A stretch of DNA of 6,322 nucleotides from Flavobacteriales bacterium. GTDB lineage: Bacteria; Bacteroidota; Bacteroidia; Flavobacteriales_D; Sanyastnellaceae. The notes beneath the pieces were generated by a model. It was not told where the DNA came from, searched no databases, and was given only the letters and a program-made list of their open reading frames with translations. The stretch is taken from the NCBI GenBank assembly GCA_028825055.1, contig JAPKAW010000104.1, forward strand, positions 1 through 6,322. Reading direction: 5' to 3'. Below, one piece after another: positions 4,025-6,322 of this stretch (its first letter is position 1; each line of letters opens with the position of its first letter). The position numbers were made by a program, and so were the translations under genes.

Positions 4025-6322
4025 CTATTGGAAGATGATGGTCGAAGTCGCGAGCATTCCCGTTTGACCAATAATCGACACGTAGTACATGCCCCTCGGA
4101 AGACTCCCACGGTAAAGAATGATTTGATTCGATTGAATCTCTATTGATGGCTGAATTTTATGACCCTGAGCGTCTGATACGCGCACGACGATGGGGTCAT
4201 TTGATTCGAACTTGAAATCCAAAAACACCGATTCTATCCCTGGATTTGGGTAGGCTACCAACGTTGCAGGAGTCAGCATAAACGCTGCGTCGTTAAACCC
4301 GGAAGTGGAAGGGGCACACGAATTCTCAGATCCTATTTGCACAAAAACATCATCGAAATAGCTGTCGTTGTCTGTCCCTCCAAACCGCGTCCCGCGGAGC
4401 TCGCTTCGAATCATCCTCGTAAGAGCTGGTATTTCAATGGATTCGCTCACGAGCGTCCAAGTGGTATAGTTGCCCGGCAGGTATGCTGTGGTGCCAAGGG
4501 GTTCCCCACTGGAGGAATAAAACGAGAGCCTCATTTCAGGAAGGTCTGAGCCATTCCAGTTGGACATCATCGCTCCGTACCGAACGATTTGTGTCCCCGC
4601 ATCAATGGAGTCGGCATAAGCCGTGACATCAACATCCTGATGCATTCGCCCAACGGCACTTTCCGTGCACAAGCCGCCTACGGCGAAATATCGATCACCC
4701 GAGTACGGGTTGGTTCCCGCGCAATCTCCTGCAAGTTGTGACTCAACAATTCCTTCATCAATGACCCAATTCACGAGCTCGGTTTCAGACCCGGGATTCC
4801 GAAGCAGATTTGAGCTGTACCCCGACTCTCCCGTTGAAAAAGCTGCGGGAACAGACCAATCACTCCAATTCAGTTCCTTGTCACGATATCGAACGCGCCA
4901 CCAAAAAAATGTGTTTTCATTCAGGCCGGCAATCTGCTCATCGATGATCGAAGCCCCCTCTTGCGTGTCTTCATTAAAATAAATATTCTCAAATCGCTCC
5001 CATACACTTGCCACAGGCTGGCTAAAATCTCCTTCGACCTCCGAAACTTGCCATTCCGTCTCACCGTGTTGATCCGCAGCACCTTCAAATGGACTGCTCG
5101 ATAGAAAGACACACTCTGGCGGGACTTCTTGATCCATGATGGAAATGGGTGTCGGAGCGGTGACTTCGTAAGCTGCTTTTGTAATGGTGAAGCTATCTGT
5201 TATCACATTATCCAACGCCATGTTGTTGTCTCCTCTACTGAGACGATTGACAGTAAAACTCGGCTGCTCACCAGCGGTCACATCGACCATAACAAACCCC
5301 CAATCGTCCGTAGTCGTTTGAAATTCATCGTAGTCAAACTGCGGCCAATCTCCCCAATAATCGATAGCACCGCCAGCAGTTGCTACATTAATCCACAGGT
5401 GTTTGTGGTCCTTGGATTGCCCTCTGGAATAGCCATGCGTATGACCGAAGAAGTGAATGCTTGGCTTTCCACATGATTCCGTGAAATCCTCTAAAAGTGC
5501 GATGACCTGCCCTGTGAAATCGCTTTCTCCTGGCGTCCACAGCTCAGACTTATACGGGTGGTGCAATTCTGCAAAAACGAAATCAATAGAGTCCGCTTCA
5601 CACGTGCTTTCAAGAACCTCTTCCAACCACTCGAGCTGCTGCTCTCCGTCATAAGGTGCATTGGAGTCTAAACCCACAAAACGGACATTGCCGTAATCCT
5701 TCCACCACCAATGTTCTTCAAACCCTGGCGTTCCATTTTCCGGAAGGTGAAAATATTGAAAGTAGTAGTTCGTGTTGACCTCGTGGTTGCCCAACACTGG
5801 ATAAACGGGAATCTGAGAGAAGAGATCTTCGGCCGGTTCAAAGAAGGTCGATTGCCATTGCTCATAGGAATCTCCATAATCCACTAGATCACCCGGGATC
5901 AGGACCAAAGCAAGATTGTCCGTGGGCTCCCCACCATATTCGGATTGCAGATAATCCAACACGCCCTCATGAATAATGTCCTCAAAGACATTGGGGTCAG
6001 CTGCACTTTGCTGCATGTCACTCATGGCAACAAATCTGAAGTCCTCATCATCAGAGGCAAAGGGCGGTGTTTTGAATCGGTAGACTTCCGAAACCAACGG
6101 TCCGGTTTTGACGCGATAGAAATACGTTGTAAAACGCTCTAAACCTGTGATTTCAACATCATGTATGACTGCGGTTCCAGCTGGAGAAAATGAAATGCCC
6201 GTCGCCGTGTTTTCTAAAGCGTCAGCCGCCAGTCCCCACTCAACGATCGATTCCTCTCCCGCAGTTGTTTCCCATAAAACAACCATCTCATGGGGTGATG
6301 CATCCTGCAAGTAAGGCAAGAC
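4025..6322 (-). CDS. Secreted multidomain metallophosphoesterase with T9SS sorting domain (5' end missing)
   Basis: The frame is open to the right edge, so the signal peptide and true start lie outside; 765 codons are visible. Numbering below takes the Leu codon at 6319 as residue 1. Residues 2-84 are a fibronectin-like domain with the PYLQ...W pattern found before purple-acid-phosphatase-type enzymes. The calcineurin-like phosphoesterase domain (about 94-350) has SDMQ (D101), GDLVDYG (143-149), GNHE (177-180), HHP (253-255) and GHTHGYSRG (292-300), a complete di-metal site. In GDxxY the iron-binding Tyr of true purple acid phosphatases is Asp147 here, so a colourless di-metal enzyme is likelier. 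A second fibronectin-like domain covers about 388-497. Residues 503-663 look like a jelly-roll carbohydrate-binding-type module (LLRNPGSE start, SYFDDVFV end). A type A T9SS sorting domain ends the protein (687-764; YPNP 690-693, RGMYYVSI). It is probably a cell-surface or extracellular phosphatase or phosphodiesterase; the substrate is unknown. Confidence 0.93.
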   Translation of the reverse strand, partial: VLPYLQDASPHEMVVLWETTAGEESIVEWGLAADALENTATGISFSPAGTAVIHDVEITGLERFTTYFYRVKTGPLVSEVYRFKTPPFASDDEDFRFVAMSDMQQSAADPNVFEDIIHEGVLDYLQSEYGGEPTDNLALVLIPGDLVDYGDSYEQWQSTFFEPAEDLFSQIPVYPVLGNHEVNTNYYFQYFHLPENGTPGFEEHWWWKDYGNVRFVGLDSNAPYDGEQQLEWLEEVLESTCEADSIDFVFAELHHPYKSELWTPGESDFTGQVIALLEDFTESCGKPSIHFFGHTHGYSRGQSKDHKHLWINVATAGGAIDYWGDWPQFDYDEFQTTTDDWGFVMVDVTAGEQPSFTVNRLSRGDNNMALDNVITDSFTITKAAYEVTAPTPISIMDQEVPPECVFLSSSPFEGAADQHGETEWQVSEVEGDFSQPVASVWERFENIYFNEDTQEGASIIDEQIAGLNENTFFWWRVRYRDKELNWSDWSVPAAFSTGESGYSSNLLRNPGSETELVNWVIDEGIVESQLAGDCAGTNPYSGDRYFAVGGLCTESAVGRMHQDVDVTAYADSIDAGTQIVRYGAMMSNWNGSDLPEMRLSFYSSSGEPLGTTAYLPGNYTTWTLVSESIEIPALTRMIRSELRGTRFGGTDNDSYFDDVFVQIGSENSCAPSTSGFNDAAFMLTPATLVAYPNPGIESVFLDFKFESNDPIVVRVSDAQGHKIQPSIEIQSNQIILYRGSLPRGMYYVSIIGQTGMLATSTIIFQ

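Noticed and set aside
6317..6319. TTG start of the metallophosphoesterase at the right edge
   Set aside because: The frame is open to position 6322 and the sequence here is already inside the PYLQ fibronectin-like domain, so the real start and signal peptide must lie outside the window.

Overview
The window looks like an ordinary chromosomal stretch from a member of the Bacteroidota, probably a flavobacterium-like lineage. Three things point there. The large exported phosphoesterase ends in a type IX secretion (T9SS) sorting domain with a YPNP motif, and the neighbouring nuclease has a shorter tail of the same kind. A PadR regulator overlaps the start of a PspC-like gene, a pairing typical of this phylum. 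The padR promoter has Bacteroidota form (TTG, then TAnnTTTG) and sits almost on the start codon. Base composition looks balanced, roughly half G+C by eye.

All seven genes lie on the minus strand, so transcription runs from high to low coordinates. From the right: the 3' part of a multidomain secreted metallophosphoesterase (4025-6322, 5' end outside the window); a secreted endonuclease/exonuclease/phosphatase (EEP) family protein (2869-3924, GTG start); a small tail-anchored-like membrane protein (2535-2768); an unrecognised acidic 137-residue protein (1902-2315); PurT (605-1810); a PadR repressor (98-442); and the first 33 codons of a PspC-like protein (1-101), overlapping padR by 4 bp.

The two right-hand genes are both exported phosphoesterases, each with a C-terminal T9SS-like tail. 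They could act in sequence outside the cell, for example nuclease attack on DNA or other phosphodiesters followed by phosphate release, but this is inference from domains and adjacency. PurT is a stand-alone enzyme of de novo purine synthesis. The padR-pspC pair forms a compact, probably autoregulated unit whose promoter carries two AGTACT palindromes.

I found no RNA gene, mobile element, CRISPR array or convincing intrinsic terminator, and no gene-free stretch exceeds 300 bases. The largest gap (2316-2534, 219 bp) holds nothing I can support beyond a short palindrome. I do not see a clearly new system here; the items most worth checking are the padR operator/promoter, the paired secreted phosphoesterases and the two unrecognised small genes.
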